DNA of 64,000 nucleotides from Trichomonas tenax (lineage: Eukaryota > Parabasalia > Trichomonadida > Trichomonadidae), in the NCBI GenBank assembly GCA_023091735.1, contig JALKBU010000054.1:42026-106025 (forward strand), written 5' to 3'. Each line of letters opens with the position of its first letter. Positions within the stretch are counted from its first letter, which is position 1. Of the stretch, positions 26,260 through 36,276 are shown one piece after another. Made by a program: the position numbers and the translations under genes. Under the pieces are notes generated by a model, which saw nothing but the letters and a program-made list of their open reading frames with translations, was not told the origin of the DNA and did no database searches.

Positions 26260-27510
26260 ATGTCTGAAGCTCCAAAAGACGAATCTTCTACTACAGAACC
26301 GTTAGTTATCAACGGTTTTGAGATCCTTGAAGAGATCGGCAGTGGTGGCTTTAGTCGTGTTCATCTCGCAAAGCATCAATTAACTGGAACTTACGCTGCT
26401 GTTAAGATTGTGAACTTACCAGCATTGCAGGAAGGAGAGTTTGTGGGTATCATGCGAGAAATCAGCGTTTTCATGCAAGTCGATCATCCAAATATTTGTT
26501 CACTTTATAATTTGACTGTTTACAAGAGTCAGCTCTATTTCTTTATGGAATGTGCACCAGGAGGCACTCTCCTAAGCATGGTTAACCAAAAGAAAGGATT
26601 GAAAGAGCCAGAAGCGCAAAAATTATTTATTCAGCTTTATTCAGCAGTAAGGCACCTTCACAACATGCATTTCTTAGTTCACCGCGACTTGAAGCTGGAA
26701 AACGTTTTACTCGATGCAAATGGAAATGTTAAATTAACAGATTTTGGTTTATCATCTACGAATTACTGCAATAAAATGCGCACAATCGTCGGCACACCAG
26801 GATTTTCGGCTCCAGAAGTTCTTGTTGGTGCTGATTATGATGAAAAATGCGACGTCTGGTCCCTTGGAGTTTGTTTGTACGCGATGTTGACCGCATTGTT
26901 ACCATTTACACCACAGAATACGAATCACAGGCAACTTATAGAGGAAGCCACAAAGTTAACATTCCCGCAATCGTTTTCTCCAGCTTGTCAAGATTTAATT
27001 AAACGAATGTTTGAAGTAAGACCAGCAAACAGAATGACTCTGCTGCAACTGCAGAACCATCCGTGGCTTAGGGGCTTGCAACAAATCAGAAATGTCAACC
27101 CTCATCCAATTGTTTTTTATAACGTTCCAAAAATTCAAGATATCGCTAAATTCAAACGAAAACCATGGAAAGCAGTACCGGCAATATTAGAAAAGTGCAC
27201 TCAACTCAGATTAGATGCAGAACAAGTAACAAAAGATTTGGAAGACGGCTTAGTCAACGACAACACAACGACATACTTCTGTCTTCTATATCCGCTTACA
27301 GAAAAACCATGCTTCGAAAAGCCAAAATCACAAACCGTGATCACAGGTGCGAAGAAGCGTGTTAATTGCGAGAAAAAGTATAGCAGCACTACAATGCTCG
27401 GTAGAAACTCACCTGGTAGACAAAATCAATCGACTCTCAAATCAGGAGCGAAAGCCGTAGTTGGACCTCGAAAAGGTGTTCTCAACCAATTTCACCACCA
27501 TAATTTGTAA
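26260..27510 (+). CDS. CAMK/SNF1-like serine/threonine protein kinase
   Basis: 416 residues from the first ATG (26260); the frame is open upstream from a TTG. The kinase domain is at about 20-277: glycine loop GSGGFSRV (27-34), Lys49 in AAVKI, catalytic HRDLKLEN (141-148), DFG (161-163), activation segment ending APE (184-186), then CDVWSLGVCLYAMLTALLPF. All catalytic residues are present, so it should be active. The Lys in HRDLKLEN and the ungapped small lobe fit the CAMK-like (SNF1/NIM1/MARK) group. A 140-residue basic C-terminal extension lacks a recognisable UBA, KA1 or calmodulin-binding motif. Target and pathway are unknown. Two recurring motifs lie about 275-320 bp upstream. Confidence 0.92.
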   Translation: MSEAPKDESSTTEPLVINGFEILEEIGSGGFSRVHLAKHQLTGTYAAVKIVNLPALQEGEFVGIMREISVFMQVDHPNICSLYNLTVYKSQLYFFMECAPGGTLLSMVNQKKGLKEPEAQKLFIQLYSAVRHLHNMHFLVHRDLKLENVLLDANGNVKLTDFGLSSTNYCNKMRTIVGTPGFSAPEVLVGADYDEKCDVWSLGVCLYAMLTALLPFTPQNTNHRQLIEEATKLTFPQSFSPACQDLIKRMFEVRPANRMTLLQLQNHPWLRGLQQIRNVNPHPIVFYNVPKIQDIAKFKRKPWKAVPAILEKCTQLRLDAEQVTKDLEDGLVNDNTTTYFCLLYPLTEKPCFEKPKSQTVITGAKKRVNCEKKYSSTTMLGRNSPGRQNQSTLKSGAKAVVGPRKGVLNQFHHHNL

Positions 27511-27854
27511 TCATATTATTCTATATCATGTTTCATAAATAGTCATTATTATAACACGCTTCTATTTCTTTAATTTAATCAAATTGTGTTGAATTTATTT
27601 TGTGCATAGAAATTGCACCACAGTGCTTTAGGCTCTTATTGCGCTTGAGTACGTTGCCTGCAAATTTACCAAACACAAAATTATTTTTAGAACTTCAATA
27701 TTGATGATATTTTAAAACTAGATAATTAAGCATTGCATCATTTATATCATCGGAAAGTATATTATGTTGTATTTTTGACGTTTTGTCTTTACTAAATATT
27801 AAATCAACGAATTAAACAAGATAAAGAAACATAGAAAAAACATAAACTAACTTC
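27511..27854. other. Spacer between convergent genes
   Basis: AT-rich, no gene or structured element recognised. Confidence 0.4.
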
Positions 27855-28265
27855 TTATAAAACTTCAAATCTGAAAGAAATCGAAGGTTCATTTTTGTTC
27901 TTTGTCAGTATAAATTTAAAATCATTTGTCATACTGAGCCAGTAAAAGTCACTGTTCGATGCTGTTGGATTTTCGTATTCTATTTGAATTTCTTGAGGAG
28001 ACATTCCGTGGAAATTGAATTTTTCTGTTAATAAAGGAATATCAGATGAAAATATTGGGTCTCCATCTGGCGAAATAGAGAGATACTTTTTGTTGAAGTT
28101 GAGAATAGCCCATTTTCCTTTTCCTTTTTTGATTAATTTGTAAATGCATTTTGGATTCTCATTATCTACTTTTTTAATACGTCCATTCTTCATCGCTTGG
28201 ATCAGATCGTTATTGTGGTCACGAATAAGAACTTCGTCACCATCTTGAAGTGGTAATGCTGACAT
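27855..28265 (-). CDS. Small beta-rich protein, possible beta-trefoil
   Basis: 136 residues with alternating short strands and turns and no helices or membrane segments. Three roughly similar stretches (DEVLIRDHNNDLIQA; GKWAILNFNKKYLSISPDG; FKFILTKNKNEPSISFRF) resemble the threefold strand pattern of fascin-like or actin-binding beta-trefoils, with the typical 'N/D-G/K-KYL' turn. This is a fold guess only. The protein starts at an ATG directly flanked by TTGTCACTTTTC, but that element reads on the opposite strand, so no initiator supports this gene's own direction. It is convergent with the kinase gene. Confidence 0.55.
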   Translation of the reverse strand: MSALPLQDGDEVLIRDHNNDLIQAMKNGRIKKVDNENPKCIYKLIKKGKGKWAILNFNKKYLSISPDGDPIFSSDIPLLTEKFNFHGMSPQEIQIEYENPTASNSDFYWLSMTNDFKFILTKNKNEPSISFRFEVL

Positions 28266-28774
28266 TTGTCACTTTTCTCAATATAAGTTTTTCTATTGTC
28301 AAAAATTTAGCGTACGTTTAATAGAAAAACTTATAAAATCTGTGATAAGATTATATTTATATTCTACAGATCTATGGTTTCACTTTTTCTAATATAAGTT
28401 CCCCATAATTCATTTGATAAAAAACTCAATTTTTCAAAATGAATGTCATGAGATGGGAAACTCATAATAAGTACTTTTATTAAAATTACATTTAAAACTT
28501 TTATTAACAATTTTCAATAGTGAGAATCTCTTCATTTAAATGAAACATCAAACTGGCTTTCCCAAACAGAATAGATAAATGCAGTATATTTATATGTATT
28601 CAATTAATACATTTATTCATTGTTAATTATGTTCTTTGCACAGTTATTAAAGAATTTTGTTTCATTATGAATCAAAATCAATGGAAAGAAGTCTTGTTAT
28701 CAAAACATATGATGTGATAAATAATGCATATAAACAGTTTTATACAAGAAGAAGACAAAGTCTATACTTAAAAA
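28266..28774. other. Spacer
   Basis: TCACTTTT occurs on the plus strand at about 28269 and 28379 without a matching downstream gene. A short plus-strand frame at 28657-28878 overlaps the ankyrin gene and is discounted. Confidence 0.4.
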
Positions 28775-29839
28775 TTATTTGGCCTTTGGATCGAAGTTCG
28801 AAATATCTTCAAGAGGCTTCTTATTCTCATTATCAACGATATTTGGATCTGCTCCCTTTTTCAGGAGTAAAGCAATGATATCTTGGCTGCTTGCCTCTTG
28901 CGCATAGTGGAGTGGCGTTTTTCCTTGTTTATCTTGAATGTTGACATTGATTCCCTTATGTGCAAGTAATTCCTCAACAACTTCAAATTTGCTGAATCTT
29001 GCAGCAAAATGGAGTGCAGCAAGACCATAGCTGTTCTGTAAGTTAATATCTATCTCAGGGATTTCTAACAAAAATCTCACAAGACTGAGATTTCCTTTCC
29101 TTGAAGCAACCATTAACTGTGTTTGACCATTGTCAAGGAATCCATTGACATTTCCTTTGAAGAAAATGTTAACAATATCCCAATTTTCTTGAGCATGAGC
29201 GTAATATACAGGAATTCTGTTAAAATGATCTTCGATTGAAGGATCGATATTTGGATCTTGCATTAAAATCTCAACAATCTCTTTGAAACCCTCTCCACAG
29301 GCATAGTGAAGTGGGGTACGTCCTTGGTAATCTGTTAAATTGATATCAAACTTGTGAAGTTGCATTAATTTCTTTAAAGCGTCAGTATTTCCTGTCTGTG
29401 CGATAACATGGAGATAGGAGCTCTTTGTGAAGTCGATATCTGATAAATTTATGTACTTATTTTCAACCATCCAAAAGAAAGTATCGTATTTTTGCATTCT
29501 AAGTGCGTAAAAGCCAATGTATGGAACTTCTATGCCTGATTCAATGACATATTTAATGATATCATGAGATCCGCCGTGAATTGCGAATTGAAGAACTGTT
29601 AATTCGTTTTCATCGACAGCATGAATGTCTGCTCCATGTTCAATGAGATAATTATAGCATTTAGCTGCTCCAAAGAAAGCAGCTGCAGAAATAAGAGGCG
29701 CTCCGTCCCTTAATTCGAATGGAAGACTTTCATTATCGATTTCTAGATGTCTGTTTACGTCATTTAGTGTTGCAATAGCCTCAGAAAGCTTTTGGACATC
29801 ATCAGACTTAATGATACTAATTATTTGGTCGTCTTTCAT
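28775..29839 (-). CDS. Ankyrin-repeat protein (354 aa)
   Basis: About nine ankyrin repeats span nearly the whole protein: GAPLISAAAFFGAAKCYNYL; NELTVLQFAIHGGSHDIIKY; SSYLHVIAQTGNTDALKKLM; GRTPLHYACGEGFKEIVEIL; NRIPVYYAHAQENWDIV; QTQLMVASRKGNLSLVRFLL; GLAALHFAARFSKFEVVEEL; GKTPLHYAQEASSQDIIALL. Repeats 4, 7 and 8 are near-consensus. The start is supported by TCATTTCTT directly before the ATG. Ankyrin arrays bind proteins; no enzyme domain is attached and the target is unknown. Unlike the broken gene at 30443 it lacks the helical N-terminal domain common in trichomonad ankyrin proteins. Confidence 0.93.
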   Translation of the reverse strand: MKDDQIISIIKSDDVQKLSEAIATLNDVNRHLEIDNESLPFELRDGAPLISAAAFFGAAKCYNYLIEHGADIHAVDENELTVLQFAIHGGSHDIIKYVIESGIEVPYIGFYALRMQKYDTFFWMVENKYINLSDIDFTKSSYLHVIAQTGNTDALKKLMQLHKFDINLTDYQGRTPLHYACGEGFKEIVEILMQDPNIDPSIEDHFNRIPVYYAHAQENWDIVNIFFKGNVNGFLDNGQTQLMVASRKGNLSLVRFLLEIPEIDINLQNSYGLAALHFAARFSKFEVVEELLAHKGINVNIQDKQGKTPLHYAQEASSQDIIALLLKKGADPNIVDNENKKPLEDISNFDPKAK

Positions 29840-29848
29840 AAGAAATGA
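29840..29848 (-). promoter_or_regulatory. Initiator of the 354-aa ankyrin gene
   Basis: TCATTTCTT on the minus strand abuts the ATG at 29839, giving a leader of under 10 nt. Confidence 0.55.
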
Positions 29849-30442
29849 AAATTAACCGGCCAAATAATTGTGATGAAAATAATCGTTGATGAAAATTTCC
29901 AACTAAATTTTTTTCAAAATTTTATCAAAAATGCATTTTAGTAGGGTTGCCCTTATGGAACTGACGTGTGAAGATCCCATATCTATGTGTTTTATTCTAC
30001 AAAGTATTTGTTGAACATTTTGAAGTTTTGCTGCAAATAAACCAGTCCTTACATGTCAGATCGCCAAATTTAAAATGTCAAATTTTTGGACATATCTTTA
30101 GGGAAAAATTGAGACTGCTCAGTTTGAATGATTCAATATATGCTGCTGTATAGCTGCAGCTTGACCGACTGACTTCCTGAATACTTTATATTTTCTCTAT
30201 GCTTGAATCGATCTAGGTACCACCCCCTTATTAAGCAAATTTCTGCCATGTAAACAGGTATATGTTGACTTTTGAAAGGTGCGCCCCTTTTCTTTTGAAT
30301 CGGAAGAAAATGGTTTTTCACCTATACCCAAAATGAGGTTGTCTGAACTGGTGTCAAGAGAATTATATTTCTGGTGAAATCGTCTGTTTAGATTTTACCA
30401 TGATATTTTTTAGAAATGATGTAAAATTTATTCATTATTTCA
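29849..30442. other. Divergent spacer between ankyrin genes
   Basis: Contains CATGTAAA on plus at 30247-30254 (GCCATGTAAAC) and a near-match CTGACATGTAAG on the minus strand at about 30057-30046. TTCATTATTTCA directly before the ATG at 30443 may be an initiator. No gene. Confidence 0.45.
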
Positions 30443-31575
30443 ATGATTTCTCCTGACTGGAAAGAGATAGCCAAGGACATGGACAGGTATGTTAACGACG
30501 GCAATTTCATAAATTGCAGAAGTGCAGCCGAAGTATGTACCATTCTGGACTTTGCTTCACTGAAACCAAAGCAATTTGATTTACTTTTTACTAATTTATC
30601 GTCAAAACATGATAAAGAAGTAATATTGAAGGTTCTTTCTCATGCCAATGTCGAATATGGACATAATCTCACTGATATTTTGAACAATTTAAGCACATTA
30701 TTTTATGTTTTGAAAGTCCGACTCTTTTCAAATATTCATGATTCTATTGATATTGCTTTCTATAATTCTCAAAATGAGTCTATAATAAACGAGTTCAAGT
30801 CGTGCAAAGTTTCATTAGATCAGTTGAAGGAGGAGAAAAGCGCAATCATCTGTTAAATACAATCAATGAGAAATTCACAAAATACTAAAATTGATGACAT
30901 CAAAAATACAATTACCACTAAAATGCAATCAATAAGAAATTCATAAAATACTAAAATCGATAATATCAAAAATGCAATCAATTCGCAAAGAACTTCGGTT
31001 GACAAAATCTCAAAACGCGTTAAACAATTCATTGTTACCAGGAATTACAATAATATGTCTAAACTCCCAAAAACTGAAGAGAACTTTGATAGAATATATT
31101 CTATTTTTAAGAAGATTGCTGACGAAGATGACTATGTTTCTGCAAAGCTGGCAATAGATTCCAAATATCACGAAGCAACTGCATTTAAAATAGATTGTTC
31201 AATAGAATTTCGATTTAATATTATTACATATGGTGCAATGAATAATGATTTCAAGTTAGTAAAACTTCTTGTGGAGTTTGGTGTAAATGTATCACAGAAT
31301 TATTATGATAATGCAAACCCTTTATGGTTTTTTATGAAGCAGTAAAATATTTTTGTGAACTTGCAGGAGCTGATGTAAATTCACCATCAAGCAGAAATCG
31401 TTCAATTTTATCTATTGTAAGTTACAATGATTATTATGATATTTGTGAATACCTCCTATCAAAGGATGGGATTAATGTTAACATGAAGTATTATGATGAT
31501 GGAGAAACTGCACTCTCTGTTGCAAAGTCCGATAGAGTTCGAAATTTATTAAAAGACCATGGTGCTAAGAACTAA
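30443..31575 (+). pseudogene. Broken ankyrin-repeat gene with trichomonad-type N-terminal domain
   Basis: 30443-30856 encodes a 137-residue helical domain (WKEIAKDMDRYVNDGNF, then EVCTILDFASLKPKQFDLLF) like the N-terminal domain of many trichomonad ankyrin proteins. The same reading frame, after a TAA at 30854-30856 and a second TAA at about 30944-30946, continues as plausible coding sequence into 31055-31345 (NIITYGAMNNDFKLVKLLVEFG). It then shifts frame to 31324-31575, which has two more ankyrin units (ILSIVSYNDYYDICEYLL; DGETALSVAKSDRVRNLL). Two in-frame stops plus a frameshift mark a recent pseudogene. Between the stops is an imperfect tandem repeat. Promoter and ATG look intact. Confidence 0.75.
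30860..30984 (+). repeat. Imperfect tandem repeat, unit about 60-66 bp
   Basis: Two units begin with CAATCAATGAGAAATTCA and CAATCAATAAGAAATTCA and continue with similar 'AAAATACTAAAAT-GAT' text. The unit is in frame and encodes a repeating NSQNTKIDDIKN-like segment, so the repeat belongs to the broken ankyrin gene. One change in the second unit creates a TAA. Confidence 0.6.
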
Positions 31576-31789
31576 ATGCAATTTATATGTATTTGCTGAT
31601 ACAAGAAATCTGTGATGTGGCAAAAGATGACACAATACTGTTGTTGTTGTTGAATTCTTTGTCGCATTACGTAATATGCATCAATCAGTGGCAAAGATAA
31701 GAATAAAAAGGCGCCATCATATTCAACCATTGATGAAATAATCTAAAGATTGATTAATTTTTGTTCACTCTATATTTGCTTTCCATAGT

Positions 31790-31837
31790 GTATGGATGTG
31801 CGAATTAGGCACTTTTTGCCAATTCGCTCATCCATAC
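31790..31837. repeat. Long hairpin just upstream of the 31854 gene
   Basis: GTATGGATG pairs with CATCCATAC, and internally GCGAATT/AATTCGC and GGCA/TGCC close on a T-rich loop. The centre strongly resembles the hairpin at 46147-46175. It ends 16 bp before an ATG, so it overlaps the promoter or leader. Confidence 0.75.
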
Positions 31838-31853
31838 ATAGTGTAAATTCACT

Positions 31854-33341
31854 ATGATTAGTGATGACGAAGATGATGATCTTCAATTAAATAAATATAA
31901 CTTAAAAGCCGAACTAGAGATACTAGAGTATTCTAATTACGAACATAATAATGCTCACATAACAGATAGTGAGGATGAGATGCAAAAAAATATTCAAATT
32001 GATAAATTGCTGTTAGAAATCAAAAATGCAAATGAAAATGATCAAGGTGATGTATTGGAATTCAATGTAGAACAATTAAATCAATACATAAAGAAAAATT
32101 CACTCGATTTTGGATATGAATTCGATACAGGATTGTTCTCTCGAATGGTAATTGACATTTTACAGAAGAGCATTAGATGCATACCAGTTCTATATAAGAT
32201 TTTAGAGTTTTTCTACATAATATTTGACAAGAATGAAAAAAATACGGTTGACGTTCAAATATGCTCATCAATAGCAAGATGCAAAGATGAAAATAGCAAT
32301 TATATGTTTATATTTCTTCTAATAGACATCATAAATGTCGAAATTACATCAAGAACACACAATCAACAGCAATATCCAGGAATAGATATATTTGGCCAAA
32401 TATTTTATTTAGTAGAGAAGGCTTTTGCCTATACTGATATACAAAACTTTCCATTAAATTATTATGTTAACTTGATTCAAAAAATTATTAACTCATCCGA
32501 TTTCATCAACCCAGGTGAAAGGTATTTAGCAATTAGATCCCTAAAATCTGCAATTGCAAACTCAAAGATCGATTCACATGTTGATTTGATATTTGATTTC
32601 TTCAGTTTGCAATTTGATCTAATTCATCCTATCTTATTACTAGAAATATTAGAGCTGTTTAATTGGAAGCCAGAAGCTGCATCCCATGCGTTGAATTTTT
32701 TGATTTATCAAGGAAATCCAACTTTCAATGTCATTATGAATTTCCTCAATAATGAAGATCCACAAATAAGCTGTCAAGCACTGCATACATTGTCAATACT
32801 TTCTTTTGCTATACCTAATTTTATAGAGACATATGGTATCAATCCATTGTCAATTGTTTCTGAGCGAATTGGAATTCAAAGTTTCTCGGATACATGTCTT
32901 GATATTATTCAAGCAGGACTTCGTTATTCGTATGTTGTTAACAATATCATTTCTATAGAACTCTTTGGATTTATATCATCTAGCTACAATCTTTTTAGCA
33001 TCAAAAACAAAGACAAAGTTATTGATATCATCAATTGCCTCATCGACAAGAAAATTGACGAACAAGTTTTTTCGAATGAAATGAAGCTAGAATTTGTCAT
33101 TCCAACAGTAGTTGATTACTTAGAGATGGTTCATGATAACAAACTATTTAACAAATTATGCAAGATTCTCATCTGTTTGTTCTCACAAGATTCAAGTGAA
33201 GAAAAAGAATACATAAATCGATTTATCGAGTGTGATGGTCCATCTTCACTTATAAATATATTTGAGAGACGTTCTGAACTTGCTGAGCGTGTTAATGCCT
33301 ATTTGAATCTTCTTCATGATCGCTTTGGAATTGATTGTTGA
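31854..33341 (+). CDS. ARM-like helical-repeat protein (495 aa)
   Basis: An acidic head (ISDDEDDDLQL, residues 2-12) precedes about 440 residues of helical repeats resembling armadillo or importin-alpha-like solenoids: ILLLEILELFNWKPEAASHALNFL; DPQISCQALHTLSILSFAIP; GPSSLINIFERRSELAERV. No importin-beta-binding basic head is present, so importin alpha is unlikely. It resembles the 438-residue gene at 21996 in size, head and repeat style. The ATG follows TTCACT directly and the hairpin at 31790-31837 closely. Role unknown; a protein-binding scaffold is the safest inference. Confidence 0.75.
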   Translation: MISDDEDDDLQLNKYNLKAELEILEYSNYEHNNAHITDSEDEMQKNIQIDKLLLEIKNANENDQGDVLEFNVEQLNQYIKKNSLDFGYEFDTGLFSRMVIDILQKSIRCIPVLYKILEFFYIIFDKNEKNTVDVQICSSIARCKDENSNYMFIFLLIDIINVEITSRTHNQQQYPGIDIFGQIFYLVEKAFAYTDIQNFPLNYYVNLIQKIINSSDFINPGERYLAIRSLKSAIANSKIDSHVDLIFDFFSLQFDLIHPILLLEILELFNWKPEAASHALNFLIYQGNPTFNVIMNFLNNEDPQISCQALHTLSILSFAIPNFIETYGINPLSIVSERIGIQSFSDTCLDIIQAGLRYSYVVNNIISIELFGFISSSYNLFSIKNKDKVIDIINCLIDKKIDEQVFSNEMKLEFVIPTVVDYLEMVHDNKLFNKLCKILICLFSQDSSEEKEYINRFIECDGPSSLINIFERRSELAERVNAYLNLLHDRFGIDC

Positions 33342-33643
33342 GATCTTAATTCCAAAGTTGCGTTTATTGTTGGTATCATTTAACATTTAGATGATCCATT
33401 GAAATTCTACAAAGATTATATGATTATACTATCATTTTATAAATTTTGTTTGATATATATATAAAAAAATACTTTATTACAAGACAAATAAATGGTACTA
33501 AATACACAAATAAATCAGTATAGAGGAATACAGTATTGACATTGCAAACAGCAAATAATTAATTATACCAAAATTCGTTAATTGACTGGACAGGTTGGAG
33601 CAAAGATATGCACTGCATTCCGATTATAAAAACTCTATTAAAC
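33342..33643. other. Spacer between convergent genes
   Basis: Nothing recognised. Confidence 0.4.
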
Positions 33644-34471
33644 TTACTCAAATTTAATAGCGTTTGGATTGTGTGCTAATTCTGGATTTTCCTTACATCT
33701 GATAAAGACAAATGCTTCGAGTCTCTTGTATTTAACAGCCTCACTCTTATATTCTGTGATATCGATCTTCTTTCCATCAAGGATTTTGAGAATTTGTGCA
33801 TTTGCACCAATAACAGCAGCATGAGCTAATGATTCAAACACTGGTGTTTTGTATATCGGTGCTTTGAGTGGAGCACCTTTCTTCAAGTAATAATTGAAAA
33901 TATTTACTGCACCAAAGGCAGCAGCAAACAATATTGGATGATTTTCAACAATTACATCACCAAATGGGAAAATAAACTTACCAGTGAGTTTGAATATCTG
34001 TGCTTGATCGTCATTAATAAAAGCATCATAAAAACCTTTCCATCCAGCTTTAATTTGGCTACTGATTTTAGGATCAATGTCCTGAAGTAATGTGGACCCA
34101 AGCTCTGTGAGAGAATCAGCGCAAGCCAAAAAAGCGCATTTCATTGAACCATCGCCAATTCTTGCGAGAATGTGCTGGGTTTTGATAACTCCAACATCTA
34201 CAAGGAATCCAACGAATAATGGCTTTAAATTCGGTATAGCAGATTGCAAATCTACGAGTTTATCATTTGGTAGCGCATTTAATATGCAAGCAAACATTTC
34301 TGCGTACATTTTATAAAGTTTCGGACGGATATCCAAAAGAGACGACATTAATTTCAAAATTTCGAGCAGAGAAGCGTCTTCTGCCTTCGTAATTATATTG
34401 ATAACGTACTCCACTACGCTATCGAAGCACAATGAATCTAAACTAAGCAATATATTCTCTATTCCTTGCAT
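33644..34471 (-). CDS. Helical-domain protein with C-terminal ankyrin-like repeats
   Basis: 275 residues. The first 165 are helical (VEYVINIITKAEDASLLEIL, then LYKMYAEMFACILNALP). From about 175 the sequence becomes ankyrin-like: HPILFAAAFGAVNIFNYYLKKGAPL and SLAHAAVIGANAQILKILDGK, with the typical A-x-x-G-x-x-x-I/L-x-x-L spacing. It is probably a diverged member of the trichomonad ankyrin families with only two or three repeats. The promoter is well supported: TCACTTTT on the minus strand at 34506-34499, 27 bp before the ATG. Confidence 0.7.
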   Translation of the reverse strand: MQGIENILLSLDSLCFDSVVEYVINIITKAEDASLLEILKLMSSLLDIRPKLYKMYAEMFACILNALPNDKLVDLQSAIPNLKPLFVGFLVDVGVIKTQHILARIGDGSMKCAFLACADSLTELGSTLLQDIDPKISSQIKAGWKGFYDAFINDDQAQIFKLTGKFIFPFGDVIVENHPILFAAAFGAVNIFNYYLKKGAPLKAPIYKTPVFESLAHAAVIGANAQILKILDGKKIDITEYKSEAVKYKRLEAFVFIRCKENPELAHNPNAIKFE

Positions 34472-34498
34472 TAGTTGAAATATGGCTTAAATCTGGTG

Positions 34499-34506
34499 AA
34501 AAGTGA
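34499..34506 (-). promoter_or_regulatory. Initiator of the 34471 gene
   Basis: TGTCACTTTTCACC on the minus strand, 27 bp before the ATG. CATGTAAA (34631-34624, minus) lies about 120 bp further upstream. Confidence 0.6.
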
Positions 34507-36276
34507 CATTTAAATTCTTGACCTCTTCGATTTCTCGATATTGGGTTCGACAACATATATGTTTTTCGTAATAAATATAAAGTATTCAAGTAATAGATAT
34601 ATCTCTTCTCATTATTTTTGAAATTTACATGCAATTTCATTATTGATAAAAAATAAATTACTTTATAAGCAAAGCACTAACTACCCACAATGAACCATAT
34701 TAGCCTTTGACTTATATTGTTTTGTTAAATTCACTATTATCTATTTAATATTCTATATTCTAAATATATAACTAAATTATCCAACTAAACTTGTGAAATT
34801 ACTCATAATTAAATATGGATAACAATGGAAAAGAAAATAACATGCATTAATCGAGGAATTTTTGAAAAAAAGTGATTTTATAATTTTCAACTTAAATCGA
34901 CTTTATTTCTTGATGTAGTGACTTTTATTTCTTAACTTAAACGTAACATCAACCTATCTTTTCGTTTTCTATCTAATGATTATAATTATTTCGCATTTAC
35001 TTCGTTTTTTGTAAATTCATATCATAACATTTCGACGAATTTTAGACATTACTTATGCTCATCCGTACATCTTAGCATCTCCTTTAACAAAAGACTACAA
35101 CCGGAAGGTCAGAGCATGGTGTTGTCGGTGACGACCTCATCTTGATCTCAGCCAACCATAAAATGTGTAGTTGTCCTTTGTGGCTTTTTCTATAGACTAT
35201 ACACACATTTCCTATATCATTCTTATCATTAAATCGAAGAACTAAATTTTAACGGATTTTTGTGATACTACACGACAAAAAATGTATTTACGTGTCATAT
35301 TTTACATTTACTAAAAATATCTTGCTCAAACAAAGCCAAGCTCAAGCTGAAAACTATGGTAGCTAGCAGATAATCCCATTGAATATAGTGGAAGTTATAT
35401 ATTAAAGTGTGATTATAATTTAAAAACAAACAGGACGATATTCTAGTATTATTGTACTTTCCTGGAACTTTTTGCCTTAACTTTTCGCATTTCCCTGTAG
35501 TTTCACTTTTCCAAATATATCTTCAGTAAAATTCGAAGGTTTTATCACAAAAAATCAAATTTTTAAAAATGTTGGCCTCCTTAATGGCTAACTCCGCTGC
35601 ATGAGCTTGCAGAGGCATCAATCATATGACAGCAATACAGATTCAAAGAGCGCATGACATCCACAACAGAAATATTCTTCAATATCTAATTTTGTGAATT
35701 GAATCAATTTAATTTACGACTTTTCTTAGCTCTCCTCTCCTGACTTAGTTTTGCATCACATGCAATACATCATACTACTCTAACCACTCATTAAAACTCA
35801 TTACATTTCGAGATTGATATCTCATAGTATTAGATTTTCGCAGCAAAGTTCGGCATTATATACACATACATGAGCATAGTGATATATCGAACTCTCATTC
35901 CAAATTATTTTTTCGGTTTACATACCAATTTGACATGACAAACTTTTACATGACATATCATAACGTTTATTTGTCAAAAAACACACAACATCAAAATGCT
36001 TGATATATTTGAGGCAAATTTCTCCAAAACAACAGAAACAAGCTATCATATAATTTATAAATTGACAGTTTGTATGTAATTCTATCTTATCAATGACATA
36101 TATGTATAATTTTGAATGTATTGAATTAATTTTAGACGAATATATAGCAGTGTTTAGTCCAACGATATTTTAAATACAAAACTAAAAGTATATATTATAT
36201 AACACATAGTTAGACTAAATTTAAATTACAAAATTACATTAAAAATGAATTAAACCGTATAAATCAAATATGTAGC
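34507..36276. other. Long gene-free region
   Basis: 1.8 kb without a coding frame. Holds three copies of the CAYGTAAA motif on the minus strand (34631-34624, 35294-35287, 35952-35945) and the G+C-rich RNA candidate at about 35060-35189. Confidence 0.5.
35060..35189 (+). ncRNA. Candidate structured noncoding RNA
   Basis: A compact patch, clearly richer in G+C than the flanks, ends at TTTTT (35185-35189), a possible Pol III stop. It contains CATGG with CCATA arms extended by TTG/CAA, and inside this GTCG-GTGA-CGAC, a hairpin closed by a GNRA tetraloop. ACC-GGAA-GGT just upstream is a second tetraloop hairpin, and its GGAAGGTCAGAGCA surroundings faintly recall the SRP helix-8 loop. No known RNA family is matched with confidence. 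There is no ORF here. Confidence 0.35.

Noticed and set aside
35060..35189. Reading the minus strand as U2 snRNA (GGCTGAGATCAAG resembles GGCTAAGATCAAG)
   Set aside because: The following branch-pairing GTAGTA segment is absent, so the match is probably chance.
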